Source: an uncultured Cellvibrionales bacterium
GTDB lineage: Bacteria; Pseudomonadota; Gammaproteobacteria; Pseudomonadales; Cellvibrionaceae
Length of the DNA: 34,536 nt
Reading direction: 5' to 3'
Assembly (NCBI GenBank): GCA_913050115.1
Contig: CAJWZU010000030.1
Coordinates: 1 to 34,536, forward strand
How positions within the stretch are numbered: the first letter of the stretch is position 1; each line of letters begins with the position of its first letter. Of the stretch, positions 18,660-26,518 are shown piece by piece. Below the pieces are notes generated by a model. That model was not told the DNA's origin, did not search any database, and saw only the letters and a program-made list of their open reading frames with translations. The position numbers were made by a program, and so were the translations under genes.

Positions 18660-18907
18660 GATAAATCCTCATAGGTTTAAATATAATTAGACCGTCTGGG
18701 CGTATCACTACCGCAGATGCCGATAAATAGATTGCCTGCTTGGCTGTATAAGATCCACTGCGCACGCAGTTTACAAATTACATAGATTATCAAACAGGTG
18801 CAGTAAGTATAAAATATTCAGCGCAGATGCGTTAACATTTGGGGCTAAAAAATCAATATTTTTTATAAAAAATTGTAAAAATGATAAGTTTTTATGTTTT
18901 TTACAAA
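18660..18907. other. AT-rich spacer upstream of the histone-like gene
   Basis: No gene is seen. The right part (about 18840-18907) is very AT-rich, with TTGTAAAAA and TTTTTTACAA forming a loose inverted repeat just past the stop codon of the minus-strand gene at 18908. It might act as an AT-only terminator or a bent-DNA site; support is weak. Confidence 0.35.
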
Positions 18908-19315
18908 TTAAAGTGCGCCATTGGGAATAAAACGATTATTTGAGTGATTTTTTATCCACAATAATAATTCTTTATTCGGAGCGCAATTCCGGCGCCGCAG
19001 CAATTTTACTAACCAGATGACGGGTGAATCAGCGCCCACTTCCCAGCCACTAAACTGCATCTCAGCTACAGTAAAAAATCGCACTAAACATTCTATTTGC
19101 TCAACATCCAAGTCTGCCGCGGCATTAAACCAAGCGTCTTTACTTTGTTTCATTATGGCTTGATGTTGAATTGTTTCATGCTCTGTTAGCGCGGTAGTGA
19201 GCGTTGACCAATCTGTTTGTTGAGCAAAATCAATAAAACGCATCAGTAGCGATGGCTCAATTTGATAGCTGGCAACTGTTGACGCCGTATCAGGGCTCCA
19301 AGAATCAATCGACAT
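18908..19315 (-). CDS. Conserved-looking hypothetical protein, 135 residues
   Basis: A soluble protein of unknown function with no signal peptide. It has an ordered, Trp- and Leu-rich pattern: LLMRFIDFAQQTDWSTLTTAL, LVRFFTVAEMQFSGWEVGADSPVIWLVKLLR and a terminal WIKNHSNNRFIPNGAL. This suggests a folded helical protein rather than chance. An AAGGT site precedes the ATG. It is divergent from dinB across 131 bp, and the LexA box lies about 92 bp upstream of its start, so SOS influence is possible but less likely than for dinB. I could not assign a family. Confidence 0.75.
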   Translation of the reverse strand: MSIDSWSPDTASTVASYQIEPSLLMRFIDFAQQTDWSTLTTALTEHETIQHQAIMKQSKDAWFNAAADLDVEQIECLVRFFTVAEMQFSGWEVGADSPVIWLVKLLRRRNCAPNKELLLWIKNHSNNRFIPNGAL

Positions 19316-19406
19316 AATTTTTTACCTTCAAAAATCGTATTTTGGTGTGGTGCGATTATAGCGTGTTGACCTTTGTGCGTCAGAGCTTGTTAACAGTCTT
19401 ATTTAT

Positions 19407-19426
19407 TACTGTTTTTTCATACAGTT
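19407..19426 (+). promoter_or_regulatory. LexA (SOS) box upstream of dinB
   Basis: TACTGTTTTTTCATACAGTT contains CTG-N10-CAG and matches the gammaproteobacterial LexA consensus (TACTGTATATATATACAGTA) well in both half-sites. It ends 20 bp before the dinB ATG and lies next to a good -10 hexamer TATACT (19435-19440), placing LexA over the promoter. Confidence 0.88.
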
Positions 19427-19446
19427 ATTATGGTTATACTTTGGCT

Positions 19447-20532
19447 ATGCAGAGAAAAATTATTCATATTGATGCGGACTGTTTTTTTGCCGCAATAGAA
19501 ATACGTGATGATCCTTGTTTGAGCGGTCTGCCGGTGGCGGTTGGCGGTGACATATCTCGGCGTGGCGTTATCGCTACCTGTAATTATGAGGCGCGACGTT
19601 TTGGTGTGCATTCCGCTATGTCCTCGCACCATGCTAAACGTCTGTGTCCTCAATTAATTATTGTCCCTAGCCGGATGGCCGCTTATCGCGAGGCCTCACA
19701 AGCCATGCGAGAAATATTTTCTGATTACACCGATTTGGTTGAGCCTCTGTCGCTTGATGAGGCCTATCTCGATGTTAGCGATAGTTCCGGTTGTCAGGGC
19801 AGCGCGACATTAATGGCCGCTGAAATTCGCCTCCGGGTCGAACAGGCGCTGAGAATTACTGTATCGGCCGGTGTGGCTCCAAATAAGTTTTTGGCCAAAG
19901 TCGCCTCAGATTGGCAAAAACCGAACGGGCTAACGGTGATTCCCCCCAGTAGGGTCGAGACTTTTGTGCCGCCGTTAGCGGTTACTCGTATTCATGGCGT
20001 AGGTAAAGTCACCGCACAAAAATTGCATCGCGCCGGTATTGAGACCTGTGCAGACCTACGTCAGCGTTCAATATTTGAATTGACTCAGTTATTCGGCACT
20101 TTTGGCGCGCGTCTGTACGACTTGAGTTACGGTGTAGATGAACGTGCCGTGGTTGCTTCTCGGCGGCGCAAATCTGTCAGCGTGGAGCATACTTACGGTG
20201 AGGACTTACCCTCATTGGCCGCGTGTTTAGCCAAAATACCGGAATTATATGAACAGCTGCAAGGTCGCCTAGATAACCTCGATGAAAGTTATCGAGTAAA
20301 CAAAGCTTTTGTGAAAATTAAATTTAGCGATTTCAGCACCACTACGCTAGAACGATTAAGCCCCAAAGCACTAATATGTCACTACCGAGAGTTACTGAAA
20401 GAGGCCTTCGTGCGGGGTGCTCGGCCGGTGCGACTGCTGGGTTTAGGCGTTCGCTTTGTTAATCTCGAATCTAATAGTAATTTTTTTCAATTATCGCTAT
20501 TTAACGACAATGAAAAAACTTATCATACCTAG
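19447..20532 (+). CDS. dinB: DNA polymerase IV
   Basis: A Y-family translesion polymerase, 361 residues (E. coli 351). Catalytic residues are Asp9 in HIDADCFFA and Asp104-Glu105 in LSLDEAYLD; the steric gate is Phe13. The little-finger domain follows KSVSVEHTYGEDL. The C-terminus has a clamp-binding peptide QLSLF about 14 residues from the end. I chose the ATG of MQRKIIHIDAD because it matches family N-termini and because the LexA box and -10 element lie inside the longer frame that opens at 19342. With TATACT at 19435-19440 the transcript could begin at or near the ATG, so it may have little or no leader. Confidence 0.96.
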   Translation: MQRKIIHIDADCFFAAIEIRDDPCLSGLPVAVGGDISRRGVIATCNYEARRFGVHSAMSSHHAKRLCPQLIIVPSRMAAYREASQAMREIFSDYTDLVEPLSLDEAYLDVSDSSGCQGSATLMAAEIRLRVEQALRITVSAGVAPNKFLAKVASDWQKPNGLTVIPPSRVETFVPPLAVTRIHGVGKVTAQKLHRAGIETCADLRQRSIFELTQLFGTFGARLYDLSYGVDERAVVASRRRKSVSVEHTYGEDLPSLAACLAKIPELYEQLQGRLDNLDESYRVNKAFVKIKFSDFSTTTLERLSPKALICHYRELLKEAFVRGARPVRLLGLGVRFVNLESNSNFFQLSLFNDNEKTYHT

Positions 20533-20647
20533 CAGTCGATGTCGGGTTTGCTAGTGCTAACTTTTTATTTTAATTTGAGTGCTTTTGGCTGATTCGGAAA
20601 AGTCAATTCTGGCGATTTTTTTATTGAGCTTTATAATATTTCGCCCA

Positions 20648-20682
20648 GATCAACTTGCTGCTTAATGTTAAGCCTGTTGATC
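20648..20682. promoter_or_regulatory. Two-tier inverted repeat upstream of the GIY-YIG-like gene
   Basis: Outer arms GATCAAC (20648-20654) and GTTGATC (20676-20682) enclose inner arms GCTTAA and TTAAGC around a 2-nt loop. There is no T run, so it is not a standard terminator of dinB. A TATAAT-like hexamer lies at 20687-20692, so it could be an operator next to a promoter or an RNA hairpin; the choice cannot be made from sequence. Confidence 0.45.
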
Positions 20683-20735
20683 GGTGTATAATAATATTTA
20701 TTTGTTCCGAGAAAACGCACTTGAGGTATTGATTG

Positions 20736-21941
20736 GTGATTGTCTATACGGCCACAGATGAAATTAGCCACACAGTTTATGTGGGCAGTGCCCGTGAGGA
20801 TCTGGAAGAACACTGGATCTCACTGGTCAATCAGGCCGAGGACGGTGCCGAAGGTGACTTCTTTGCGGCAATTCGTCAGCAGGGTGCCAGCAAATTTGAG
20901 ATAGAAGAGTTCGGTTTCGCTGATGACAGCAGTGAAATGCGCGAACTTGTGCGCGAAGCACAAAAAGACTTGGGTGCAATTCCGATAAAAGCGGGTCGTG
21001 CCTCCGGAGTCGTCTCGCATGCCAAGGTCTTGGCGGCAAAAGCTGAGCTGGATGATTTAGCAAAAATTGATTCCGGTGTTGCTGGTGAGAACTGGAATGA
21101 CGGTTCTGATGATGGCTGGCTGGATGATCGTCGCGAGCAGAGCTCCAAAGGGTCGAGCAAAGAGCCTGAAGTAGAGCAAAAGACGAAACCTGCACTGTCT
21201 TCTCTTGACCTAATTAAGCTAGCATTGGCAGAGGCCGCTGCAGAAACAGGACCGGTCAAAAAAGTCCGTGCTGTAGCTCAAAAGCCCGCTAAAAAGGCTG
21301 CTAGTTCGGCCGCCGCCGCACCCGATAAAATTGCCACTGGTCGCACTGGTTCAGCGGCTAGAGAAAAACGTATCAAAGAAGAACTTGAGCGTGAGCGCGA
21401 AGCACGTGAACAGTTCAGGCAAACGGCTTCTACCTTAGAGGCTGCTGAGATGAAGAGTTTGATGATGGGAATTGAAGCCCGTCGTCTGGCCGCTCGAAAA
21501 ACATCAAAAACAGCACGCTTAGCCGAGGCTAAGAAAAAAGCTGCTTCCGACCGCAAGGCTGCAGCCGCTGAAAAAGTGATGGAAGCAAAGCGTCTTGAAT
21601 CGCTTAAGTTGGGTACGAGTAGCCGTAAGGTAGTGACTGAGGCCGTGGTCGAAGAAAAATTGGCGCCGAGTAAGCGAGACAGTCGCGCCGAAGCCAAATT
21701 ACTTGCCGCCAAGGTTTTGTCAGCGCGCACAGCCCCAGTAAATATGGCGGCAGCTCCCGCAGCTGAAGCTATCCTGAAAGCGCCGCCGACCAGTTTAAAC
21801 AGCGGCAGCAAAGGGCAGCGTATTAAAGCGGCTATCGCAGCGGAAAAATTGCGTATAGATGCAGAAAAACGAGCTCGTATTGAAGCTGAAACGCCGGAGA
21901 TGAGCGCATTACTGGCGGGTCTAGATTCCCAAGCCAAGTAG
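20736..21941 (+). CDS. GIY-YIG-like N-terminal domain with long basic Ala/Lys-rich tail
   Basis: A protein of about 401 residues. Residues 1-85 resemble a degenerate GIY-YIG nuclease fold: VYTATDEISHTVYVGSARED corresponds to the two motif strands, and FFAAIRQQGASKFEIEEF to the later 'ai...G...F' region. The canonical GIY and YIG triplets are altered (VYT, YVG), so activity is doubtful. From about residue 110 to the end it is low-complexity, rich in Ala, Lys, Arg and Glu, with helical charged segments and an H1-like patch KKVRAVAQKPAKKAASSAAA. The GTG start follows TTGAGGT at good spacing; a TTG one codon earlier is less likely. A strong terminator follows. DNA association is plausible but inferred. 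Confidence 0.8.
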   Translation: MIVYTATDEISHTVYVGSAREDLEEHWISLVNQAEDGAEGDFFAAIRQQGASKFEIEEFGFADDSSEMRELVREAQKDLGAIPIKAGRASGVVSHAKVLAAKAELDDLAKIDSGVAGENWNDGSDDGWLDDRREQSSKGSSKEPEVEQKTKPALSSLDLIKLALAEAAAETGPVKKVRAVAQKPAKKAASSAAAAPDKIATGRTGSAAREKRIKEELEREREAREQFRQTASTLEAAEMKSLMMGIEARRLAARKTSKTARLAEAKKKAASDRKAAAAEKVMEAKRLESLKLGTSSRKVVTEAVVEEKLAPSKRDSRAEAKLLAAKVLSARTAPVNMAAAPAAEAILKAPPTSLNSGSKGQRIKAAIAAEKLRIDAEKRARIEAETPEMSALLAGLDSQAK

Positions 21942-21970
21942 GTTCTCGCTATACCCTATGGTTAACTTGT

Positions 21971-22012
21971 AAAAAAACGCCGCGCCAATATTATTGGTGC
22001 GGCGTTTTTTTT
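21971..22012. terminator. Bidirectional Rho-independent terminator
   Basis: A long near-perfect stem pairs AAAAAAACGCCGC with GCGGCGTTTTTTT and continues inward through CCAATA/TTATTGG. It serves the plus-strand gene ending at 21941 and the minus-strand gene whose stop codon is at 22018. Confidence 0.95.
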
Positions 22013-22017
22013 GACGC

Positions 22018-22362
22018 TTACTTTTGTGTCAGTGCTACGCCATGAAATTTAATACCTTTCCAACCGTGCTGGATAAAATTTCTAATGTTGCTGTGATCAG
22101 TTGCTGCTGGGTGCAGCAATACATCTTGGCGGTAGTAGTCACCGAAGAGCGCCAACGTCGAACTTTGGCTTAAATGGTGTAATTGCGCAAAAGCAAATAA
22201 TTGACAGGAACCATTGTTTTGACCGGCCTCATTGAGGGTGTCACCGTTGTTAAAAGCTGTTTCGCTAAAATTGTAGGCGGCATCAATCGCAGCCATAGTG
22301 TCGCTAAAAGCTATGGATTGGGGCTCAGTCTGTAGTTGCTGTAATAGGGTATCGATAGACAT
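22018..22362 (-). CDS. HopJ type III effector family protein
   Basis: A 114-residue protein matching the HopJ family, which was named after a Pseudomonas syringae effector but is widespread in bacteria without type III secretion. The family core is easy to see: MAAIDAAYNFSETAFNNGD, then NNGSCQLFAFAQLHHLS, LALFGDYYRQDVL and TDHSNIRNFIQHGWKGIKF. Function is unknown and no secretion signal is visible, so it should not be read as evidence of virulence. The start is the ATG of MSIDTLLQQL; a longer frame to 22647 overlaps the divergent lipoprotein gene and lacks family similarity, so I reject that extension. Confidence 0.9.
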   Translation of the reverse strand: MSIDTLLQQLQTEPQSIAFSDTMAAIDAAYNFSETAFNNGDTLNEAGQNNGSCQLFAFAQLHHLSQSSTLALFGDYYRQDVLLHPAATDHSNIRNFIQHGWKGIKFHGVALTQK

Positions 22363-22582
22363 AAAGTGACTTCTTAGTGGTATGAATTTAAATGCGCGCA
22401 CAAAATAACGATCAATGACCTGAGTTTCAAGGCTTATGAGTGGCTTATTTGGTGGTAGCGCTCTATATATGCTACTTTGGTGGTAATGTTTAGAGGCCGA
22501 GTAAATCGGCTGAATACTGCTTGTTAGTACCCACAGGGAGCCGTCGTTAGCCACTATTACGAGCCCCATTTCGGTAACAATA

Positions 22583-23377
22583 ATGATCACGATCACCTTC
22601 CGCTCTGTTGTTTTTTTGGCCCTGTGCTGGTGCCTCGCCCTCAGCACTGGCTGCTCACAACGGCCGTTAACACCTGGGTATGATTTGACCGCTCTGCAAA
22701 ATGTGCAAGAATCTCACTCGCAAGAATTTACCCAACAGCAACAGCAGCTCAAACAACAGTTGCATTTACTGGCTCAAACACAGCAGCAATTACAACTGCA
22801 ACTTGATATGCAGGGGCAGCTACAGGCCGAGCAGTTGCAGCAGTTAAACCAATCCCAGCAGGCGGCCCCAAGTCCGCGGGTACCGGTTAGCAAGTCGGAA
22901 AACTGCAGTATTGACGGAAAATTATTACTCGGTGCTGCCGAGTGGGTGTGGTTAAAACCCGCTAATAAAATGTTACGGGCCCGCATCGATACGGGGGCAG
23001 CGACATCCTCATTAAGTACCACCAATATAGAAAAATTTGAGCGCGATGGTAAAAACTGGGTGCGTTTTCAGTTGGTAGAACAGGGGCAGCCGGGATTAAT
23101 CATAGAGGCACGCCTGCGGCGTACTGTAAAAGTTCGTCAGGCGTCGATGAAACAAAGCGAGCGTCGTTATGTGGTGCGCTTGCCGTTGCAACTAGGTGAG
23201 TTTATGGATGAAGCTGAGTTTACCTTGGCCGATCGCGTTAATATGATATATCCCATATTACTGGGCCGAGAGTTCTTGCGCGATGTGGCTGTGGTCGATG
23301 TGTCAAAAAAATACATTCAGGCCAAGCCGCAACGCCTGCCTGAATTAGGTTTCGTTATGCAGACACAATCACCTTGA
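22583..23377 (+). CDS. Lipoprotein with retropepsin-like (RimB-type) aspartic protease domain
   Basis: A 264-residue exported protein. The signal peptide ends in LALSTGC with candidate lipidated Cys24. Residues 45-92 are very Gln-rich (QQQQQLKQQLHLLAQTQQQL) and probably a coiled-coil. From about 105 it matches the RimK-associated putative protease family: RARIDTGAATSSLS carries the DTGA motif of retropepsin-type aspartic proteases, followed by VRLPLQLGEFMDEAEFTLADR and YPILLGREFLRD. It probably acts in the periplasm, perhaps on peptides or tags linked to the neighbouring ligase. Its stop overlaps the next start by four bases. Confidence 0.88.
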   Translation: MITITFRSVVFLALCWCLALSTGCSQRPLTPGYDLTALQNVQESHSQEFTQQQQQLKQQLHLLAQTQQQLQLQLDMQGQLQAEQLQQLNQSQQAAPSPRVPVSKSENCSIDGKLLLGAAEWVWLKPANKMLRARIDTGAATSSLSTTNIEKFERDGKNWVRFQLVEQGQPGLIIEARLRRTVKVRQASMKQSERRYVVRLPLQLGEFMDEAEFTLADRVNMIYPILLGREFLRDVAVVDVSKKYIQAKPQRLPELGFVMQTQSP

Positions 23378-24873
23378 AAAATCGCTGGCCGTTCTTTGCT
23401 TTGTGCGCTTTGTTGTTAACGACTGGCTTGGGGTTAATGAATTATCGGCATGTGGCCGACAATGTGTCTTGGTTGCCGGGCGAGCTGAGTCGAGTTTGGT
23501 CAGTGGAAGCTAAAGTTCAGCTTCAGGCCACGGGGAAACCGGTGAAGGTGTCGTTGGCAATACCCTCCACCCAAGCTGGGTTTGAATTGTTGCGTGAATA
23601 CACGGCTAGCCCTGGTTTTGGTTTAAATTATTCTGTGCGCAATGGTGGCCGCCGCGCCGAGTGGGCGGTGCGCGAGGCTCGAGGCAAGCAGAGCCTCTAT
23701 TATCGTGTCGATATGTTGGCAAAACCAGATCTCAATATATTGGCCATGCCGCCCCAACAGCAAGCCTTACCGCGTATACCCGAGCCCTATGCTCGGGTTG
23801 CCACTCAGCTGCTCGCCGCCGCTCACCAAAGCTCTGCAGACCCGTTAAGTTTGGCGCTGGCTTTAATCAAGCAGTTCGATACTCAGCATCAGCAGGCGCA
23901 ATTGTTGTATCAACATGCATCGCGGACCCAATGGATGCTAGATTTATTGTTACAGGGCCGGGTAGCTGTCAGACGTGTGCAGGCACTGGTGCTAGAAGAT
24001 GGACGCAGGCGGCAAGAGCTGCGCGATTATCTACAAGTTTTTACCGGTCAAGACTATTTTTTAATCGACCCTCTGACGGGGCAACAAGCCGCGACTGAAA
24101 ATTTATTACTGTGGCAATACCGCGACGATTCACTGCTGGATGTCACCGGTGGCCACCGTTCTAACGTTAGCTTTTCAATTATTGAGCAGGAATTACCCGC
24201 TGCACGGTTGATGCCATTGGAGGAAGGTAATCTACTCAGTTTTTCACTTTATAGTTTGCCCTTGGAAGAACAGGCTCTGTTTAAAAGCATTTTATTGATA
24301 CCGGTCGGGGTACTGGTGGTGGTATTGCTACGAGTACTGGTAGGGCTCAGAACCTCAGGTACTTTTATGCCGGTATTAATAGCGATGGCGTTTATGCAAA
24401 CCAGTTTGCTAACAGGCTTAATCGGCTTCATCTTAATCGTCGCCACGGGGCTTTATATTCGTGCCTATTTGTCGCGGCTGAACCTGCTCTTGGTGGCACG
24501 AATATCGGCGGTGATTATTATGGTAATCGGTATTATCAGTGTATTCGCCATAGTGGCATTTCAGTTGGGCTTGAGTGAAGGTATGAAAGTGACCTTTTTT
24601 CCGATGATTATTCTTGCTTGGACCATTGAACGTATGTCCCTGTTGTGGGAAGAAGAGGGCGCGACAGAGGTATTAAAGCAGGGCGGCGGCTCGCTTTTGG
24701 TGGCGGTATTGGCTTATCTGGCAATGGACAGCTCGTTAGTGCGTCATATCACCTTTAATTTTCTGGGTGTGCAATTAGTGTTAATGGCAGTAGTGCTACT
24801 GCTAGGCAGTTATACCGGTTATCGTCTGCTGGAGTTGCGCCGCTTTAAACCGCTGCGCGTATCCTCTAACTAA
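23374..24873 (+). CDS. Inactive transglutaminase fused to 7TM domain
   Basis: A 499-residue inner-membrane protein. A first hydrophobic segment (FFALCALLLTTGLGLMNY) anchors a large periplasmic part (about 30-300) that fits the transglutaminase-like fold lacking the catalytic triad. From about residue 305 there are about seven hydrophobic segments (FKSILLIPVGVLVVVLLRVL onward), matching the 7TM partner domain. The start is a TTG overlapping the preceding stop (TTGA), implying translational coupling. In known genomes this family occurs with RimK-like ligases and RimB-like proteases, exactly as here. The biochemical role is not established. Confidence 0.87.
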   Translation: MKNRWPFFALCALLLTTGLGLMNYRHVADNVSWLPGELSRVWSVEAKVQLQATGKPVKVSLAIPSTQAGFELLREYTASPGFGLNYSVRNGGRRAEWAVREARGKQSLYYRVDMLAKPDLNILAMPPQQQALPRIPEPYARVATQLLAAAHQSSADPLSLALALIKQFDTQHQQAQLLYQHASRTQWMLDLLLQGRVAVRRVQALVLEDGRRRQELRDYLQVFTGQDYFLIDPLTGQQAATENLLLWQYRDDSLLDVTGGHRSNVSFSIIEQELPAARLMPLEEGNLLSFSLYSLPLEEQALFKSILLIPVGVLVVVLLRVLVGLRTSGTFMPVLIAMAFMQTSLLTGLIGFILIVATGLYIRAYLSRLNLLLVARISAVIIMVIGIISVFAIVAFQLGLSEGMKVTFFPMIILAWTIERMSLLWEEEGATEVLKQGGGSLLVAVLAYLAMDSSLVRHITFNFLGVQLVLMAVVLLLGSYTGYRLLELRRFKPLRVSSN

Positions 24874-25844
24874 TGGCTTTTTTGGCCAAACTTTCCCGCG
24901 CTTATACCGCGCGCTCAAAACTTCGACAGCGCGGTGTATTGGGGATGAATAAACGCAATGTTGACTTCATTGCCCGTTATAATCCGCGCCACTTGTTTCC
25001 ACTGGTAGACGATAAATTACAGACCAAAACTCTGGCTGAAAATGCCGGTGTAGCGGTGCCAAAATTGATCGGTGTTGTACGCGAACAGCACGATGTGCGC
25101 AATTTGGTCAAACTATTGCCCGAGCTTGGAGGTTTTTGCATCAAACCGGCCAAAGGCTCTGGTGGTAAGGGTATTCTGGTCATTGTCCGTGCCGATATCG
25201 ACGGTTTTTATAAATCCTGTGGCAGCGTTATTTCCCTGAATGATATCGAACGCCACGTTTCCAATATTTTGGCGGGATTATTTTCTCTCGGCGGCAGTAA
25301 TGACGTCGCTGTTATTGAGGCATTAATTCAGTTTGACCCATGCTTTAACGGTTACAGCTACGAGGGGGTGCCCGACATTCGGGTGATTCTTTTTCAGGGT
25401 TACCCCGTAATGGCGATGATACGATTATCGACTCACGTGTCTCAAGGCAAGGCTAATCTGCATCAGGGCGCGGTGGGCGTTGGCTTAGATTTAGCCACGG
25501 GGCATGCCGTACAGGCGGTGCAATTTGATCAGCCAATAGCTTTGCACCCAGATACCGGCAAAGACTTACTGAGTATAAAAGTACCGCAGTGGTCGCGTTT
25601 GCTAGAGCTGGCATCGAGCTGTTATGACATGTGTGGGCTAGGTTACCTAGGCGCAGATCTAGTACTTGATAGCGACCACGGGCCGTTATTGTTAGAGCTG
25701 AATGCGCGCCCCGGATTGACCATACAGGTGGCTAATAATCGAGGCTTATTGCCGCGTTTAAAGGCTGTTTCTGAGCAGTCTAGCAAAGCCAGTTCCTTAC
25801 TAGAGCGGGTTGCTTATGCGCGTAGCACCCTAGCGCGGCTGTAG
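24873..25844 (+). CDS. RimK-like ATP-grasp ligase (alpha-L-glutamate ligase-like)
   Basis: A 323-residue cytoplasmic ATP-grasp enzyme. The ATP-binding loop is FCIKPAKGSGGKGILVI (about 88-104). The Mg2+ ligands lie in GADLVLDSDHGPLLLELNARPGLTIQ. RimK relatives add glutamate or other amino acids to a carboxyl terminus; the substrate here is unknown. The ATG shares one base with the upstream stop (TAATG). The three-gene run of lipoprotein protease, 7TM protein and ligase is a compact operon, suggesting the ligase makes a peptide or tag that the membrane and periplasmic parts handle. Confidence 0.88.
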   Translation: MAFLAKLSRAYTARSKLRQRGVLGMNKRNVDFIARYNPRHLFPLVDDKLQTKTLAENAGVAVPKLIGVVREQHDVRNLVKLLPELGGFCIKPAKGSGGKGILVIVRADIDGFYKSCGSVISLNDIERHVSNILAGLFSLGGSNDVAVIEALIQFDPCFNGYSYEGVPDIRVILFQGYPVMAMIRLSTHVSQGKANLHQGAVGVGLDLATGHAVQAVQFDQPIALHPDTGKDLLSIKVPQWSRLLELASSCYDMCGLGYLGADLVLDSDHGPLLLELNARPGLTIQVANNRGLLPRLKAVSEQSSKASSLLERVAYARSTLARL

Positions 25845-26038
25845 CTCAGCGGCAACAAGGTTAACTTTGTGCACGTGCACGGTCTCGCCAGGGGCAGTTA
25901 TTTTTTGTCGCTACAGCACCGCACAGGCTTTTATTGATTAGCCTATATAGGCAGTAAGGGCTAAAGCTGGTAGTATTCCGCGCTATTGTTTGTAACACAG
26001 AATATTCAAGCCAAATCTGAATTATCAGGAGAAGTCAG
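25845..26038. other. Intergenic spacer with a 12-bp perfect palindrome
   Basis: GTGCACGTGCAC at 25869-25880 is fully self-complementary. It lies 25 bp after the ligase stop and about 160 bp before exbD. No T run follows. It may be a regulator site; its owner is unknown. An AGGAG ribosome binding site for exbD is at 26028-26032. Confidence 0.5.
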
Positions 26039-26458
26039 GTGAGTCGAAGAAGAAGAAAAGGTCGCGGCGGCGAAGAAGAAAGTAATGAAATCGATCTGAC
26101 GCCGATGTTGGACGTGGTTTTCATCATGTTGATCTTCTTTATCGTAACGGCATCGTTCGTAAAAGAGATTGGTCTGGATGTGAACATTCCGCCAGATATT
26201 GACGCGCCACCGCCTGAAGACGCCCCGGTAAACATTCTTATCAAGGTTACCTCTAGCGATGAGATATTTGTCGACAATCGCCGCGTGGATGTACGCTCAA
26301 TCAAAGCGATTATCCAGACCAAGCATGCTGAAAACCCAGAAGCCGCTGTGATTATTAGTGCCGATGGTGAGGCAACTACCGCGACTTATGTGGCTATAGC
26401 CGATGCCGCCAAGGTTGTTGGTGTCGCTGCAACACTGGTACCGGTCAAGAAAAAGTAA
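26039..26458 (+). CDS. ExbD/TolR family biopolymer transport protein
   Basis: A 139-residue inner-membrane protein. A basic cytoplasmic N-terminus (SRRRRKGRGG) is followed by EIDLTPMLDVVFIMLIFFIVTASF, the single membrane helix with the key proton-pathway aspartate (Asp25), and a periplasmic domain with VDGEA-like ISADGEATTATYVAIADAAK. It works with ExbB-type proteins to power TonB. No exbB or tonB is adjacent, which is unusual. The GTG start has a strong AGGAG site. A strong terminator follows directly, so this is a single-gene unit. Confidence 0.93.
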   Translation: MSRRRRKGRGGEEESNEIDLTPMLDVVFIMLIFFIVTASFVKEIGLDVNIPPDIDAPPPEDAPVNILIKVTSSDEIFVDNRRVDVRSIKAIIQTKHAENPEAAVIISADGEATTATYVAIADAAKVVGVAATLVPVKKK

Positions 26459-26476
26459 ACATTTTCGTGTTTCTTT

Positions 26477-26518
26477 AGACAAAAAAACCCAGCTCTGTCG
26501 AGCTGGGTTTTTTTGTCT
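26477..26518. terminator. Bidirectional Rho-independent terminator between exbD and the YbaK-type gene
   Basis: The stem AGACAAAAAAACCCAGCTC pairs completely with GAGCTGGGTTTTTTTGTCT, with loop TGTC. Its right arm ends exactly one base before the stop codon of the minus-strand gene, so it ends both converging transcripts. Confidence 0.96.

Noticed and set aside
18259-18690. Plus-strand frame of 143 codons rich in Ala and Leu opposite the H1-like gene
   Set aside because: It is the antisense of Lys/Ala codons in the real gene and has no initiation signal.
19342-19446. N-terminal extension of DinB
   Set aside because: The extension contains the LexA box and -10 element and lies before the conserved DinB N-terminus.
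21278-21937. Minus-strand frame of 219 codons
   Set aside because: It mirrors the Ala/Lys/Arg-rich tail of the plus-strand gene; low-complexity coding often leaves the antisense frame open.
22018-22362. Reading the HopJ name as evidence of a type III secretion effector
   Set aside because: The family is common in non-pathogens and no secretion genes or effector signals are present here.
22363-22647. N-terminal extension of the HopJ-family protein
   Set aside because: No family similarity, and it overlaps the divergent lipoprotein start; the ATG at 22362 gives a typical HopJ length.
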